This document shows positions 1 through 8,752 of a stretch of 64,000 nucleotides of DNA, piece by piece. Position 1 is the stretch's first letter, and each line of letters begins with the position of its first letter. Below the pieces are notes generated by a model. That model was not told the DNA's origin. It saw nothing but the letters and a program-made list of their open reading frames with translations, and did no database searches. The position numbers and the translations under genes were made by a program. Source of the DNA: Echinicola sp. 20G (GTDB lineage Bacteria > Bacteroidota > Bacteroidia > Cytophagales > Cyclobacteriaceae); the NCBI RefSeq assembly GCF_015533855.1, contig NZ_AP024154.1, positions 3,850,501 to 3,914,500 of the forward strand, read 5' to 3'.

Positions 1-292
1 ATAGGGTGATATTTTGATGTTTCTGTTTCACTTTTTCATGTCGGATTAAGTTCATACAATCCCGATAGACCATGGAATAGAGGTAAGCCCTCAGTGAGGA
101 GTCAATGTGAATGTTTTCTCGTTTTTCCCAAAGCTTGAGAAAGACTGACTGGACAATCTCTTCGGCTTCATCTTCGTCTTTTAGTAAAACACAGGCATAG
201 GCATGCAAAGCCTTGAAGTGCTCCTTGAAGGTGACTTCAAAAACATTGTCATCGATCACTAGGCCAATTTGTGTTTCTTCAGCGTATTTCAC
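1..292 (-). CDS. RNA polymerase ECF sigma factor, 5' part only
   Basis: The minus strand is open from a GTG at 290-292 to the window edge, so only the first 97 or so codons are present. The translation contains an ECF sigma region 2: an alternating hydrophobic and aromatic helix (FKEHFKALHAYACVLL) followed by an acidic stretch and the core-binding signature EEIVQSVFLKLWEKR, then LRAYLYSMVYRDCMNLIRH, which is region 2.3-2.4. This is the pattern of the Bacteroidota sigma-70 family that often works with FecR-type anti-sigma factors and SusC receptors. An in-frame TAG lies seven codons upstream with no ATG in between, so GTG is the likeliest start. Regions 3-4 and any anti-sigma partner would lie left of the window. 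The family is clear; the target regulon cannot be told. Confidence 0.85.
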   Translation of the reverse strand, partial: MKYAEETQIGLVIDDNVFEVTFKEHFKALHAYACVLLKDEDEAEEIVQSVFLKLWEKRENIHIDSSLRAYLYSMVYRDCMNLIRHEKVKQKHQNITL

Positions 293-413
293 TTTTTCCG
301 TATTGCTTAACTAAAATTAATTGCTTTTATGATCCTTTAATAATAGGACACCATAAAAAACATTTACCCTTAGTCAAGAAATTAAAAAATATAAAATTAT
401 TTCACCGATCTAT

Positions 414-1493
414 TTAAGCGGCCTTTCCATGTTTCTTCAAGAATCTATAATGTGATTGTAGGGCAGTAAAGAATGTTTTGTTGCTCAAATAAGGAACGTC
501 AAATTCACTGGCTGTTTTTTGTAAAATTTTCGAAATAGCCGGATAATGTATATGACATATTTTTGGGAACAAATGATGTTCTACCTGAAAATTCAGGCCA
601 CCACAGAGAAAGGTAGCCAAATTACTATTGACGGAAAAGTTGGCTGTAGTTTTCATCTGGTGGACTGCCCATGCTTCTGTAATGTTTTGATTAGACTCAG
701 GCTCTGGCATTTCTGTTTCCTCTACCAAGTGGGCTAATTGGAAGACAAGTGCCAAAGCAAGGCCTTCAGCAAAGTTCATCATTAAATAGCCTATCAAGAA
801 CTGCCACCAGGTAATATCCATTACAAGAATGGGAATAACGATGAACAAGGTATAATACAAGGCTTTGTAAAAGAAGAGGTAAAAATATTCTTTTCTTGGG
901 TGCTTGTTCCTGTGAGCCCCAATGTTCTTTTGAAAGAATTTCAGATAATCTTTTCTAAAAAACCATGAGAGGGAGGAAAGTGAATAGAGTAGAAAAGCAT
1001 AAATATGTTGGTACTTATAGGCTTTTTTGGTTTTTTCTCTCTTAGACACGCGGATCATTCCCGGAGCAACGTCCAAATCCCCATCATGACCAACAATGTT
1101 AGTATAAGTGTGGTGAACTTTATTGTGGGTAATCCGCCAAACATACTCGCTGGCACCAATTACATTGAATAAAAAGCCCAATGATTTATTAACAACTGGC
1201 CTGGAAGAATAGGAGCCGTGCAAGGCATCATGACAAATATTAAAGCCTATAAAGGCCATATTCATTCCTAGGCATACAGCTAAAATTAAAGTAAGATAAA
1301 GGGGGAGCACATCTGCCAATATTAATGAGTAAAGAGAAATAAAGGAAATTAAGTACACAACGGTTTTTGAAACCATTGCGGAATTCGCTTTTCTGGACAG
1401 ATTGTTTTCTTCAAAATATTCATCAATTCGCTTTTTGGTTGTGGTAAAAAAAAGAGAATTTTCAGAATCAACAAACTTAAGAGATTGACTCAT
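414..1493 (-). CDS. Membrane fatty-acid desaturase (acyl-CoA/linoleoyl-type)
   Basis: This is a 359-residue integral membrane di-iron desaturase that should insert a double bond into acyl chains of membrane lipids. The three histidine boxes are visible: HDALH at about 88-92, HNKVHH at about 123-128 and QVEHH near 318 (HxxHH form). Two hydrophobic helical pairs separate them. The third box with Gln in front is typical of front-end or linoleoyl-CoA-type desaturases, some of which carry a fused cytochrome b5; none is seen here. The open frame extends 14 codons further upstream to 1535, but the Met at 1493 gives the normal N-terminus and I take it as the start. The gene stands alone, with the sigma factor downstream on the same strand. 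Regiospecificity cannot be read from the sequence. Confidence 0.93.
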   Translation of the reverse strand: MSQSLKFVDSENSLFFTTTKKRIDEYFEENNLSRKANSAMVSKTVVYLISFISLYSLILADVLPLYLTLILAVCLGMNMAFIGFNICHDALHGSYSSRPVVNKSLGFLFNVIGASEYVWRITHNKVHHTYTNIVGHDGDLDVAPGMIRVSKREKTKKAYKYQHIYAFLLYSLSSLSWFFRKDYLKFFQKNIGAHRNKHPRKEYFYLFFYKALYYTLFIVIPILVMDITWWQFLIGYLMMNFAEGLALALVFQLAHLVEETEMPEPESNQNITEAWAVHQMKTTANFSVNSNLATFLCGGLNFQVEHHLFPKICHIHYPAISKILQKTASEFDVPYLSNKTFFTALQSHYRFLKKHGKAA

Positions 1494-1570
1494 ATAGAAA
1501 TAATGTTTTATGGTAGTTAATATGTAATATGACACTCAGTAAAGGACATACCCCTAGAAGAAAAACAAAA

Positions 1571-1593
1571 AAAGCCATTGTGATTACGGCTTT
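1571..1593 (-). terminator. Rho-independent terminator of the MBL hydrolase gene
   Basis: On the minus strand the six-base arms AAAGCC and GGCTTT enclose an 11-base loop and are followed by a T-rich run (plus-strand A-rich run at 1561-1573). It lies just downstream of the hydrolase stop codon and in front of the desaturase. The stem is short, so confidence is moderate. Confidence 0.55.
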
Positions 1594-1665
1594 AGGTATC
1601 GTCCTGTTCAGGCTGGAAAATCACTGTTTTAGTCAAATGTAATGATTGATTTTTTGATCAATGCA

Positions 1666-2718
1666 TCATTTAACATCTTTCCACCAGAAATTATTGGATT
1701 GGAGGGTGTTTAGAGAAAAGGTTTCCCCCATAGATGGGGTGTAGGTATTGAGGTTTAGGTTTTCAGCCTCAGCTGTAAATCTTTCCACACCATCTTTCCA
1801 GCTGTGTGGTGCGAGTGAGAAACCTGCCCAATGGATCGGAATGGCACTTTTAGCTTTGGCATCTATGGCTGCTTGAACACTTTCTTCTGGATACAAATGG
1901 ATTTGGTGCCAATGCTTATAATATTGGCCGCATTCTACAAACATCAAATCAAAAGGGCCGTACTTTTTGCCTACTTCCTTAAAATGATTGTCGTATCCAC
2001 CATCACCGCTATGATAAATACTTTCTGTGGCTGTTTTGAAAACAAAGCCTCCCCAAAGCGATTTAGCCCGGTCTGTGGCACCCCGACCTGAAAAGTGCCT
2101 ACTTGGTGTAAATGTAATTTTGATGCCTTCAAAATCAACTGTATCCCACCAATCCATTTCTTGGATTTTTTCCGCTTCCAATCCCCATTTTTCCAAATGC
2201 CTTGAAACGCCCAAGGCCACCAGCCAGTTATCCACCTTTGGAATCAGTTTTTGCATACTTTCCAGATCAATATGGTCATAATGATCATGGGTTAACAATA
2301 TAGCATCAATAGCAGGAAGCTGATCAATGATTTGAAGGGTGTTTTTACTAAAACGCTTGGTCTTGAAAGGTGCAATGGGGGAAGCATTTTCTCCAAACAT
2401 GGGATCAATTAAGATGTTCTTGCCATTTAAGTGAAAAAGCAAAACTGAGTGACCAAACCAAGAAAATCTTGCTTCTTTATTTGATTTAGAATATTGATCG
2501 ATATCTATCGGTAAAATGGGCAGATGCTGTTTGGGTATTCTCTGGATGTTTTTCGAGAAATTGTCCTTCAAAACTTCTGGGAGCTTTTTGAAACTAAAGC
2601 CCATTGTGGTAAGAGAAAGGTTGTTGAACTTATTACCATCCCATTGATTGGATGATGCAAATTTCTCTAAATCTTTTTTTCTAATAGATCCTCCGAATTG
2701 TTTCTTAAATGTCTTCAA
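1666..2718 (-). CDS. MBL-fold metallo-hydrolase (NAPE-PLD/UlaG-like)
   Basis: This 350-residue protein has the metallo-beta-lactamase metal motif HDHYDH at about 144-149, preceded by a beta-strand ending in LLTH. More metal ligands are suggested by HFSGRG (about 218), HSGDGGY (about 236) and PIHWAGF near 297. The order and the FSWFGHSVLLF segment near residue 86 match the family that holds bacterial homologues of N-acyl-phosphatidylethanolamine phospholipase D and UlaG-type lactonases. There is no clear signal peptide, so a cytoplasmic or peripheral place is likely. The substrate cannot be assigned: phospholipid, lactone and phosphodiester hydrolysis all remain possible. It is a single gene with its own terminator downstream and 256 bases of AT-rich spacer upstream. 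Confidence 0.88.
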   Translation of the reverse strand: MKTFKKQFGGSIRKKDLEKFASSNQWDGNKFNNLSLTTMGFSFKKLPEVLKDNFSKNIQRIPKQHLPILPIDIDQYSKSNKEARFSWFGHSVLLFHLNGKNILIDPMFGENASPIAPFKTKRFSKNTLQIIDQLPAIDAILLTHDHYDHIDLESMQKLIPKVDNWLVALGVSRHLEKWGLEAEKIQEMDWWDTVDFEGIKITFTPSRHFSGRGATDRAKSLWGGFVFKTATESIYHSGDGGYDNHFKEVGKKYGPFDLMFVECGQYYKHWHQIHLYPEESVQAAIDAKAKSAIPIHWAGFSLAPHSWKDGVERFTAEAENLNLNTYTPSMGETFSLNTLQSNNFWWKDVK

Positions 2719-2974
2719 AAGTAGAGTTGTGTTGCGTGAAGTAAAGCTTGGTTTGAAATAAACCCTAAAATGTGATTTAAGGTTGCCTTATTTCTAGATT
2801 AGTTTAAAAAAATGTCAATACATAAAGAAGGTAATCAGTAACATTCAAGAGTAAAGAGTTTAAATAGGAGATTGGTTATCTTGGGAAATATTCATGCAAA
2901 GATCATTAAGGTTCAAAACTATACAAAGATAAAAGTGTAACCGAATGATAAGAATGGATAGTGTGCTTTAGAAT

Positions 2975-3847
2975 TTAAATTTTCTTGATGATAGGGTTGA
3001 AGGCTTTTGATCCTACTAACACTTTATCACCGATACTGAATTGTTTGGCTTCCTCTTTATCACCAACTACTTTGACCAAGTCATTGCCCACCAAAAGGGT
3101 TACGATGAACAAAACATCCTCACGTTCAATTTGAAGAATTTCTCCTGTAAATTGAAATTTGGCGCTGGTACTGCCAATACCAAACAATTCTGCTGGACTT
3201 CCCTGACGCATAATTTTACCATTTTCTAATTCAAAAACCAGATCAGAGAGTTTTATGATTTCACCAATATCATGGCTAACGAGGATGGTGGTCAGTTTAT
3301 ATTTTTGATGGATTTTTAGAATGTATGTCTGTAGTTTGTAACGCATTTTGTAATCCAAGGCAGAGAGCGGTTCATCCAACAATAGTATCTCTGGTTTTCC
3401 TACTAAAGCCCTTGCCAATGCGACCCTTTGTTTCTGACCACCGGATAAGCTGTCTGGTTTTCTGTATTGTAAATCCCCCAAGTCCATAATTTGGATCAAC
3501 TCTTCAATGATTCCCTGATCAGCCTTATCAGACAGGGCAAAGAATAGGTTTTCTTTGACTGTCATATTGGGAAAGAGGGCGTAATCTTGAAATACAAAGC
3601 CTATTTTACGTTTTGAAGGGGATAAATTGATTTTTTTTTCATTATCAAACCAGCATTGTTGTCCAATACTCAAATGGCCACTATCAGGTTTCATTAGCCC
3701 ACTGATAAGCCGCAAAGTAGAGGTTTTTCCAGAACCTGATTCGCCATAAAGGGTGATGAATTGCCCTTTTTTAAACTGCAAGTCCAGGTCTAGTACCATT
3801 TCGGTATTGTCAGATCTAAGCGCTTTTTTTAACCTTAAGTCAATCAT
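2975..3847 (-). CDS. modC: Molybdate ABC transporter ATP-binding protein ModC
   Basis: This 290-residue ABC ATPase would energise molybdate (or tungstate) import through ModB. Walker A is GESGSGKT at 35-42, the signature LSGGQ is at 134-138, and Walker B LLLDEP has the catalytic Glu at about 159. Residues from about 225 to the end look like a small TOBE/mop domain, which in ModC proteins binds the oxyanion and gates transport. The gene is the last of the operon: its ATG overlaps the modB stop by four bases (ATGA), a sign of translational coupling. The ModC assignment rests as much on the neighbours (ModA- and ModB-like genes) as on the ATPase itself, because ATPase subunits of sulfate and iron importers look alike. 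Confidence 0.9.
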   Translation of the reverse strand: MIDLRLKKALRSDNTEMVLDLDLQFKKGQFITLYGESGSGKTSTLRLISGLMKPDSGHLSIGQQCWFDNEKKINLSPSKRKIGFVFQDYALFPNMTVKENLFFALSDKADQGIIEELIQIMDLGDLQYRKPDSLSGGQKQRVALARALVGKPEILLLDEPLSALDYKMRYKLQTYILKIHQKYKLTTILVSHDIGEIIKLSDLVFELENGKIMRQGSPAELFGIGSTSAKFQFTGEILQIEREDVLFIVTLLVGNDLVKVVGDKEEAKQFSIGDKVLVGSKAFNPIIKKI

Positions 3848-4515
3848 TTTAAATACTGTTTAAAAAATCCTCCATTGAATAAATAAACCATGAGCAAGGT
3901 TAAAAAGGAAAGTCCAATTAAAATGAGAGAATATTGATTGGCCATTCCATAATTTAGGGCTTCTACTTCATCATAAACAGCTATGGAGGCCACTTTTGTT
4001 TTGCCGGAAATATTGCCCCCAATCATCAATACCACGCCAAACTCTCCCATGGTGTGGGCAAAAGTCAACACCAAAGCAGTCAAAACAGAAGGTTTGATAT
4101 TGGGCAATAACACTTTTCTGAGTATGGTGAATTTGCTTTTTCCAAGCATGATCGCTGCTTCTGTAATGGAAGACGGGAGTGAAGACAGTCCGGATTGTAG
4201 TGGATGCACCATAAAAGGCAGGCTATAAAGGCATGAAGCCAATACTAACCCCTGAAAAGTAAATACAAACTTTAAGCCCAACCAATGGTCCAGCCAAGCT
4301 CCAAATGTGTTTTGTGGACTAAAGGCCAGTAGCAGGTAAAAGCCCAAAACAGTAGGAGGGAGCACCAATGGCATGCTCACCAATGTTTCAATGATCGCTT
4401 TGATTTTAGATTGGGTTACACTCAGCCAATAGGCCAAAGGCAAGGCCAGAACAAATAAAATCAAGGTTGTTATCAGTGAGAGTTTTAGGGTCAGTATGAT
4501 TGGTATCCAGTTCAT
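3844..4515 (-). CDS. modB: Molybdate ABC transporter permease ModB
   Basis: This 223-residue inner-membrane permease has five or six hydrophobic helices. The cytoplasmic EAA loop, which docks to the ATPase, starts at about 119 (EAAIMLG) and is followed by RKVLLPNIKPSVL. The downstream segment GEFGVVLMIGGNISGKTKV (about 157-175) is characteristic of ModB. It begins inside the stop codon of the TOBE gene (ATGA overlap) and in turn overlaps modC by four bases, so the three are read from one transcript. Function: translocation of molybdate handed over by the ModA lipoprotein. A tungstate-specific (Tup or Wtp) role is possible but less likely from these motifs. Confidence 0.92.
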   Translation of the reverse strand: MNWIPIILTLKLSLITTLILFVLALPLAYWLSVTQSKIKAIIETLVSMPLVLPPTVLGFYLLLAFSPQNTFGAWLDHWLGLKFVFTFQGLVLASCLYSLPFMVHPLQSGLSSLPSSITEAAIMLGKSKFTILRKVLLPNIKPSVLTALVLTFAHTMGEFGVVLMIGGNISGKTKVASIAVYDEVEALNYGMANQYSLILIGLSFLTLLMVYLFNGGFFKQYLK

Positions 4516-4916
4516 CTCGGAGAAAGTGTAATTTCATTGAGTTTGACCAATGCGGTTACCCAATCGTTTATGGCTAGGTCCAAGTCTGTCAATGCCGTTT
4601 TACTGATCATGGATACCAAATTACCCGTTGCAGTTTCGATACTTAACCTGACCAATAGCTCACCTTTTTCTATTGCCGTAATTTTTCCTCGAAATCGATT
4701 TTGAAGGCTTATTTTAGGATTTTCTTCCGGAGAGATGGCTACTTCGGTTTCTTTAAACAAGACGAACACGGGGTTATCAATAACCAAATAAGGAGCGGTA
4801 TCCGAGGTATCAATGATGATGGATTGGACTTTATTGCGATCGAGCAACTCAACAGTCACAATGGAAAGCTGGCCACTAGAATGTATTTGGACTATTTTAC
4901 CCTCGAATTGATTCAT
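4512..4916 (-). CDS. Stand-alone TOBE/mop-domain oxyanion-binding protein
   Basis: This 134-residue cytoplasmic protein appears to consist of two TOBE/mop-like repeats, one starting near residue 4 (FEGKIVQIHSSGQLSIVTVE) and one near residue 74 (FRGKITAIEKGELLVRLSIE). Both have the N-G-x-I-x-x-I style opening strand and a Leu-rich core. Such di-mop proteins (molbindins, or the C-terminal part of ModE) bind molybdate and act as a store or sensor. There is no DNA-binding helix-turn-helix, so it is not a complete ModE. It sits between modA (95 bases upstream) and modB (four-base overlap), which supports a role in molybdate handling. Internal promoter elements in the 95-base gap were not recognised. 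Confidence 0.8.
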   Translation of the reverse strand: MNQFEGKIVQIHSSGQLSIVTVELLDRNKVQSIIIDTSDTAPYLVIDNPVFVLFKETEVAISPEENPKISLQNRFRGKITAIEKGELLVRLSIETATGNLVSMISKTALTDLDLAINDWVTALVKLNEITLSPR

Positions 4917-5011
4917 TAATAAAACAAGAATGATTGCACATTTCGTTGATGTGAAATTAAGTGTTTAGAAATTATTCCGTAAATAATCTTCAAACATGAA
5001 ATATAAAAAGA

Positions 5012-5767
5012 TCAAGCAGGAATTTCATATCCATACTCCTTTAAGATTTCGTGGGCTTTTTGGGAAAATAGAAACTCATAAAACTTACTGGCATTTTCAC
5101 TATTTCCTTCTTCCTTTTTGATCAGGATGACCCCCTGTTCAATTGATTGATATAAGCTGTCGGGAACCTTGATCCAAGCTCCTTTACTTTTCATGGCAGG
5201 TGATTTTACTACTGACATTGCAGTAAACCCAAGCTCTGCGACTCCCGAAAGGATAAATTGGTTGGTCTGAGAGATGCTCTCTCCAAAGACCAACTTGTTT
5301 TCCAGTTCATCATATATTTCCAGCTGCTGAAGTGCATGGATTGCGGCTTCACCGTAGGGAGCTGTTTTGGGATTGGCGACAGCAATGTGAGAGACAGTGG
5401 ACCAGGTGGACTCGGTTAGATCTATATGCTTTTCCTCCTTGGCGGACCAAAGCACCAGCTTGCCAAGTGCATAGATTTGAGGTGATTTTTCTCCTAAACC
5501 AGCATCAAAAATAGCTTTGGGATACTTCATGTTGGCTGCTACAAAAATATCGTATGGTGCGCCTTCTATTATCTGAGCTGTTAATTTGCCGGAAGAACTG
5601 GTGACCATTTCACATTCAATTCCAGTTTGCAGGGAAAAGTCCTCAATTAATGCTTTCATTGCAAATTGCATATTCGCAGCTGTAGCAATGTTTAATGGCC
5701 TGTTTTTAGGCGATTGGCATGAAAAGAGCAATAAGCATGTAGAGAGTAGGACAATCAGCTTGCTCAT
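5012..5767 (-). CDS. modA: Molybdate-binding lipoprotein ModA
   Basis: This is a 251-residue substrate-binding protein. The N-terminus is a lipoprotein signal ending LLLFSC with the modified Cys at about 17, usual for an anchored Bacteroidota binding protein. The mature part begins with LNIATAANMQFAMKALIEDF and continues with TSSSGKLTAQIIEGAPYDIF, the two loops that hold the oxyanion in ModA (Ser and Ala backbone contacts). The later segment NPKTAPYGEAAIHAL is also typical. It delivers molybdate to ModB. Its ATG overlaps the stop codon of the upstream deacylase gene (ATGA), so the deacylase, modA, the TOBE gene, modB and modC probably form one transcript. Confidence 0.93.
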   Translation of the reverse strand: MSKLIVLLSTCLLLFSCQSPKNRPLNIATAANMQFAMKALIEDFSLQTGIECEMVTSSSGKLTAQIIEGAPYDIFVAANMKYPKAIFDAGLGEKSPQIYALGKLVLWSAKEEKHIDLTESTWSTVSHIAVANPKTAPYGEAAIHALQQLEIYDELENKLVFGESISQTNQFILSGVAELGFTAMSVVKSPAMKSKGAWIKVPDSLYQSIEQGVILIKKEEGNSENASKFYEFLFSQKAHEILKEYGYEIPA

Positions 5768-7296
5768 TTTTTCTTTATGATTTGCCCATTACCTTCTGAA
5801 AATTTATTTCCTGATTTCGTTATCTCTCCATTGACGATCACAAGGTCAAAACCTTCGGCTAGCTGATCCGCTTTTTCATAAGTTGCTTTTGCTTTTACTT
5901 CACCAGGCTGAAAGACGAGAAGGTCTGCTTTATAGCCCTCTTTGATCAAACCTCTATCAGTAATTCCTACGGTTTTGGCTGGCATTCCTGTCATTTTGTG
6001 GATGGCTTCAGGCAAGGTTAATAGTCTGTCTTTCATTACATAATTTTCTATGATTTTAGCAAAAGTTCCATATCCTCGTGGATGGCTTGAGTTGGGGCTT
6101 CCGTCAGAGCATACATTGATGAATGGTGCTTTTAAGAATGTTTTCATCACTGTTTCATCCATGACGAAATAAGCTGCGCTTGTTCCGGAAGGGCCGATAT
6201 CATCCACCAGTACTTTTTCAAAAGGCTTTTTGAGCATTACTGCAATCTCTGCTAAGTTCTTTCCGCTATATGGTCCAGATCCGATCAATGTTGCCTCTGG
6301 ACCATTTCGTTTGTTGACACGGTTCCTCAGATAGTTTTCTAATTCTGTTCTTCTATTTTTAACCACTTCTTCATAATTGGCTGGTGCTTTTGCCCAATCT
6401 GGGAATAAGATCGAAATGCCCGTATAACTGGCCTCATAAGGGTAGATGTCAGCAGTAATGGTTTTTCCCTCATTTCTGCTGATTTCTAATTTTTCAAGAA
6501 TTTCATTGGCGCGTTCTTCTCCTTTTGCATAGACGACTTTGATATGTGAAATGTGTACAGGGCAATAACTCCCTTGCAGTAACAATTCATCAATGGATCT
6601 CTCCATGGCATCATCATCTTCATTTCTCATATGGCTCATGATCATGCCGCCGTTTTCTCCAACGATTTTTGCCAAACCGAGCAGTTCTAGACTATCAGCA
6701 AGGTAGCCTGGATTGTATTCCAACCCTGTGCTTAAGCCAAAACAACCAGCATCCATTGCCATTTGAAGAAGGCTGTCCATTTTAGCCAAATCGTTCTCTT
6801 TCGGAGTGGTTTGATATTTTACCCCTGAAAGCATTCTCAATGTCCCATGACCGACAAACATGCCTATATTAGGGCCTAGTTGTGACGCATCTACCTTGTC
6901 CATCCATTCGGAAATGTCTGCGGTACTCGGACTTGATCCATCTTGGCCCAAGAAAATGGTCGTTACGCCCATGGCTAAGAAATTTCTAAAGTCAGGAGTT
7001 TCCAATGGATTACCGTGCGCATGGGTGTCTATGAAACCCGGAGTCAGTATTTTTCCTTTTGCATTGATCAGTTCATCAGCCTGAAACTGTTTGCTTGTAT
7101 CTTGTTCAATTTTTTGAATAAGTCCATTTTTCACCAAAATATTAGCATAGAAGGGCGGTGCTCCTGTTCCATCAAGTACTTGTGCACCTTTTATAAAAAT
7201 GTCAAATTGTTCTGTAGAAGTATTTTCAGGTTTACTACAAGCCAAGCAGAAGGCCAAAATAATGGTAAGCGCTAAGGAAAGTAATTTATCGTTCAT
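5764..7296 (-). CDS. N-acyl-D-amino-acid deacylase-like amidohydrolase, lipoprotein
   Basis: This is a 510-residue amidohydrolase-superfamily protein of the D-aminoacylase branch. It has a lipobox (Cys at about 20), a small N-terminal beta domain, then the metal motif HAH at 92-94 within GFIDTHAHGN. Further family landmarks are GLSTGLEYNPG (about 180), the HMRNEDDD and HISHIK segments, and a C-terminal KADLLVF strand typical of composite-domain amidohydrolases. It probably cleaves N-acyl-D-amino acids or related amides at the cell surface or in the periplasm. It is the first gene of the molybdate operon and overlaps modA by four bases, which is odd because no known link ties this enzyme to molybdenum. 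The exact substrate is unknown; dipeptidase or hydantoinase-like activity cannot be excluded. Confidence 0.87.
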   Translation of the reverse strand: MNDKLLSLALTIILAFCLACSKPENTSTEQFDIFIKGAQVLDGTGAPPFYANILVKNGLIQKIEQDTSKQFQADELINAKGKILTPGFIDTHAHGNPLETPDFRNFLAMGVTTIFLGQDGSSPSTADISEWMDKVDASQLGPNIGMFVGHGTLRMLSGVKYQTTPKENDLAKMDSLLQMAMDAGCFGLSTGLEYNPGYLADSLELLGLAKIVGENGGMIMSHMRNEDDDAMERSIDELLLQGSYCPVHISHIKVVYAKGEERANEILEKLEISRNEGKTITADIYPYEASYTGISILFPDWAKAPANYEEVVKNRRTELENYLRNRVNKRNGPEATLIGSGPYSGKNLAEIAVMLKKPFEKVLVDDIGPSGTSAAYFVMDETVMKTFLKAPFINVCSDGSPNSSHPRGYGTFAKIIENYVMKDRLLTLPEAIHKMTGMPAKTVGITDRGLIKEGYKADLLVFQPGEVKAKATYEKADQLAEGFDLVIVNGEITKSGNKFSEGNGQIIKKK

Positions 7297-7526
7297 GAGA
7301 GTGATTTTGCAAAATTCAATTTAATGAAAGTTTGGATGTAATGTGGCTATCTGTGACTTTACTTTCTAAAGATGTATCGTTATAAAGTATAATGTTATGA
7401 TTTTAAAAAAGTATCAGACTTAGTCAAATCAATAGAAATCATACCTTTTCTGGAGTTTTAAAAGGAATTTATTGTGATATATGGTATAATTGGCAAAATT
7501 AAAATTTTAAGATAAACTCAATTAGA

Positions 7527-8648
7527 ATGAACGTTTTTAAAGGATTCAAAGTCACCTTGATAGCGGTGGCTTTGGGGTTTACTTGTCTTCAATCATTTTC
7601 CCAAACCATTGACCCCGCAGCGGTAAAGCAAGAGATGAAACGGGTCGCTGACTGGCAAATTAAGTTTTACAAAGGAGGATCACCTGGTTATGAGAAAGCC
7701 CATCACCCTTTGGACTGGACCAATGGTGCCCTATACGTAGGAATGGTCAAGTGGGCAGCCATGGCAGGTGATGATAGTTATTATGAGTGGTTGAAGAAAA
7801 TCGGTGAAGATGCCGAATGGAAACTGCACAGAAGACAGTACCATGCGGATGATCATACGGTGGGGCAGCTCTATGCAGATCTATATAAAAAGTACAAGGA
7901 TGAATCCATGCTCAAGCCTACCAAAGATCAATTTGGATTTATCCTTTACCATCCAGCTGTAAGTTCTTTAGAATGGAGAACTCCTTATCATCAGGACAGG
8001 TGGAATTGGTGCGATGCCTTGTTTATGTCTCCACCTGTTTGGGCAAAATTGTATAATATTACTGGGGAGCAAAAATACCTGGACTTTATGCTTTCTGAAT
8101 TTAAAGCCACCACTGATTTTCTTTATGATGAAAAGGAAGACCTCTACTACAGGGACCAAAGCTATATAGGCAAATTGGATAATGGCACCAAGATTTTTTG
8201 GGCACGAGGCAATGGTTGGGTGTTTGCTGGCTTGGTCAATATCATGAATGAACTGGACCCTCAGTCGAAAGAGTACAAATATTTTCTAAAGATCTATAAG
8301 AAGATGGCCAAGCGGTTGTTGGAATTACAGACTCCTGAGGGGCATTGGGCTATGAGTCTTTTGGGCCAAGAATACTATCCAACGCCAGAGACAAGCGGAT
8401 CTTCTTTCTTTACATATGGCTTGGCGTGGGGAATTAACCAAGGGATTTTGGAAGCTGATAAATATGAGCCAGCGGTGAGAAAAGGATGGATGGCCATGGT
8501 CAGCCACATTACATCGGAAGGAATGCTAGGCTATGTCCAGCCTATTGGTGCTGCTCCAGGTAAAGCATTTCCTGATAAATCTGAAGTGTATGGAACAGGT
8601 GCCTTTTTGAGTGCAGGTTCTGAAGTGTACAAGCTATACAGTAAATAG
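7527..8648 (+). CDS. GH105 unsaturated rhamnogalacturonyl/glucuronyl hydrolase
   Basis: This 373-residue secreted glycosidase has a signal peptide (about residues 1-26, cleavage after SFSQ). The rest reads as an alpha/alpha barrel of family GH105, which removes the unsaturated uronic acid that polysaccharide lyases leave at the chain end. Recognisable segments are HADDHTVGQLYADLY (about 106-120), WNWCDALFMSPPVW (about 159-172) with the general acid Asp at about 163, and FWARGNGWVFAGL. Length fits the family (about 350-390). Substrates of the family include rhamnogalacturonan I and ulvan fragments; the choice cannot be made here, since no lyase is nearby. The gene is transcribed alone, divergently from the molybdate operon, with a hairpin after its stop. 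Confidence 0.92.
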   Translation: MNVFKGFKVTLIAVALGFTCLQSFSQTIDPAAVKQEMKRVADWQIKFYKGGSPGYEKAHHPLDWTNGALYVGMVKWAAMAGDDSYYEWLKKIGEDAEWKLHRRQYHADDHTVGQLYADLYKKYKDESMLKPTKDQFGFILYHPAVSSLEWRTPYHQDRWNWCDALFMSPPVWAKLYNITGEQKYLDFMLSEFKATTDFLYDEKEDLYYRDQSYIGKLDNGTKIFWARGNGWVFAGLVNIMNELDPQSKEYKYFLKIYKKMAKRLLELQTPEGHWAMSLLGQEYYPTPETSGSSFFTYGLAWGINQGILEADKYEPAVRKGWMAMVSHITSEGMLGYVQPIGAAPGKAFPDKSEVYGTGAFLSAGSEVYKLYSK

Positions 8649-8661
8649 TTACAAAAATTAT

Positions 8662-8695
8662 AAAGGTCCAAGTTGAATTATCTACTTGGACCTTT
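8662..8695 (+). terminator. Hairpin after the GH105 gene
   Basis: A perfect 12-base inverted repeat (AAAGGTCCAAGT and ACTTGGACCTTT) with a 10-base loop starts 14 bases after the GH105 stop codon. The T-tract after it is short (TTTATTC), but a second T-tailed hairpin follows at once, so the two together should stop transcription from the left. Confidence 0.65.
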
Positions 8696-8707
8696 ATTCA
8701 AAAAAAA

Positions 8708-8734
8708 ATCCCAGAAAATCTGGGATCCTTTTTT
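8708..8734 (-). terminator. Bidirectional terminator between convergent genes
   Basis: The eight-base stem ATCCCAGA/TCTGGGAT with a three-base loop is flanked by an A-run on the left and a T-run on the right. On the minus strand it is a classic intrinsic terminator 19 bases beyond the stop of the M16 peptidase gene; on the plus strand it backs up the hairpin at 8662-8695. Confidence 0.85.
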
Positions 8735-8752
8735 GCTAAACCAAAATTAAAA

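Noticed and set aside
7441..7526. Consensus promoter for the GH105 gene (TATAATTGG near 7485)
   Set aside because: A -33 TTTG at the right distance is missing, so the match is too weak to list.
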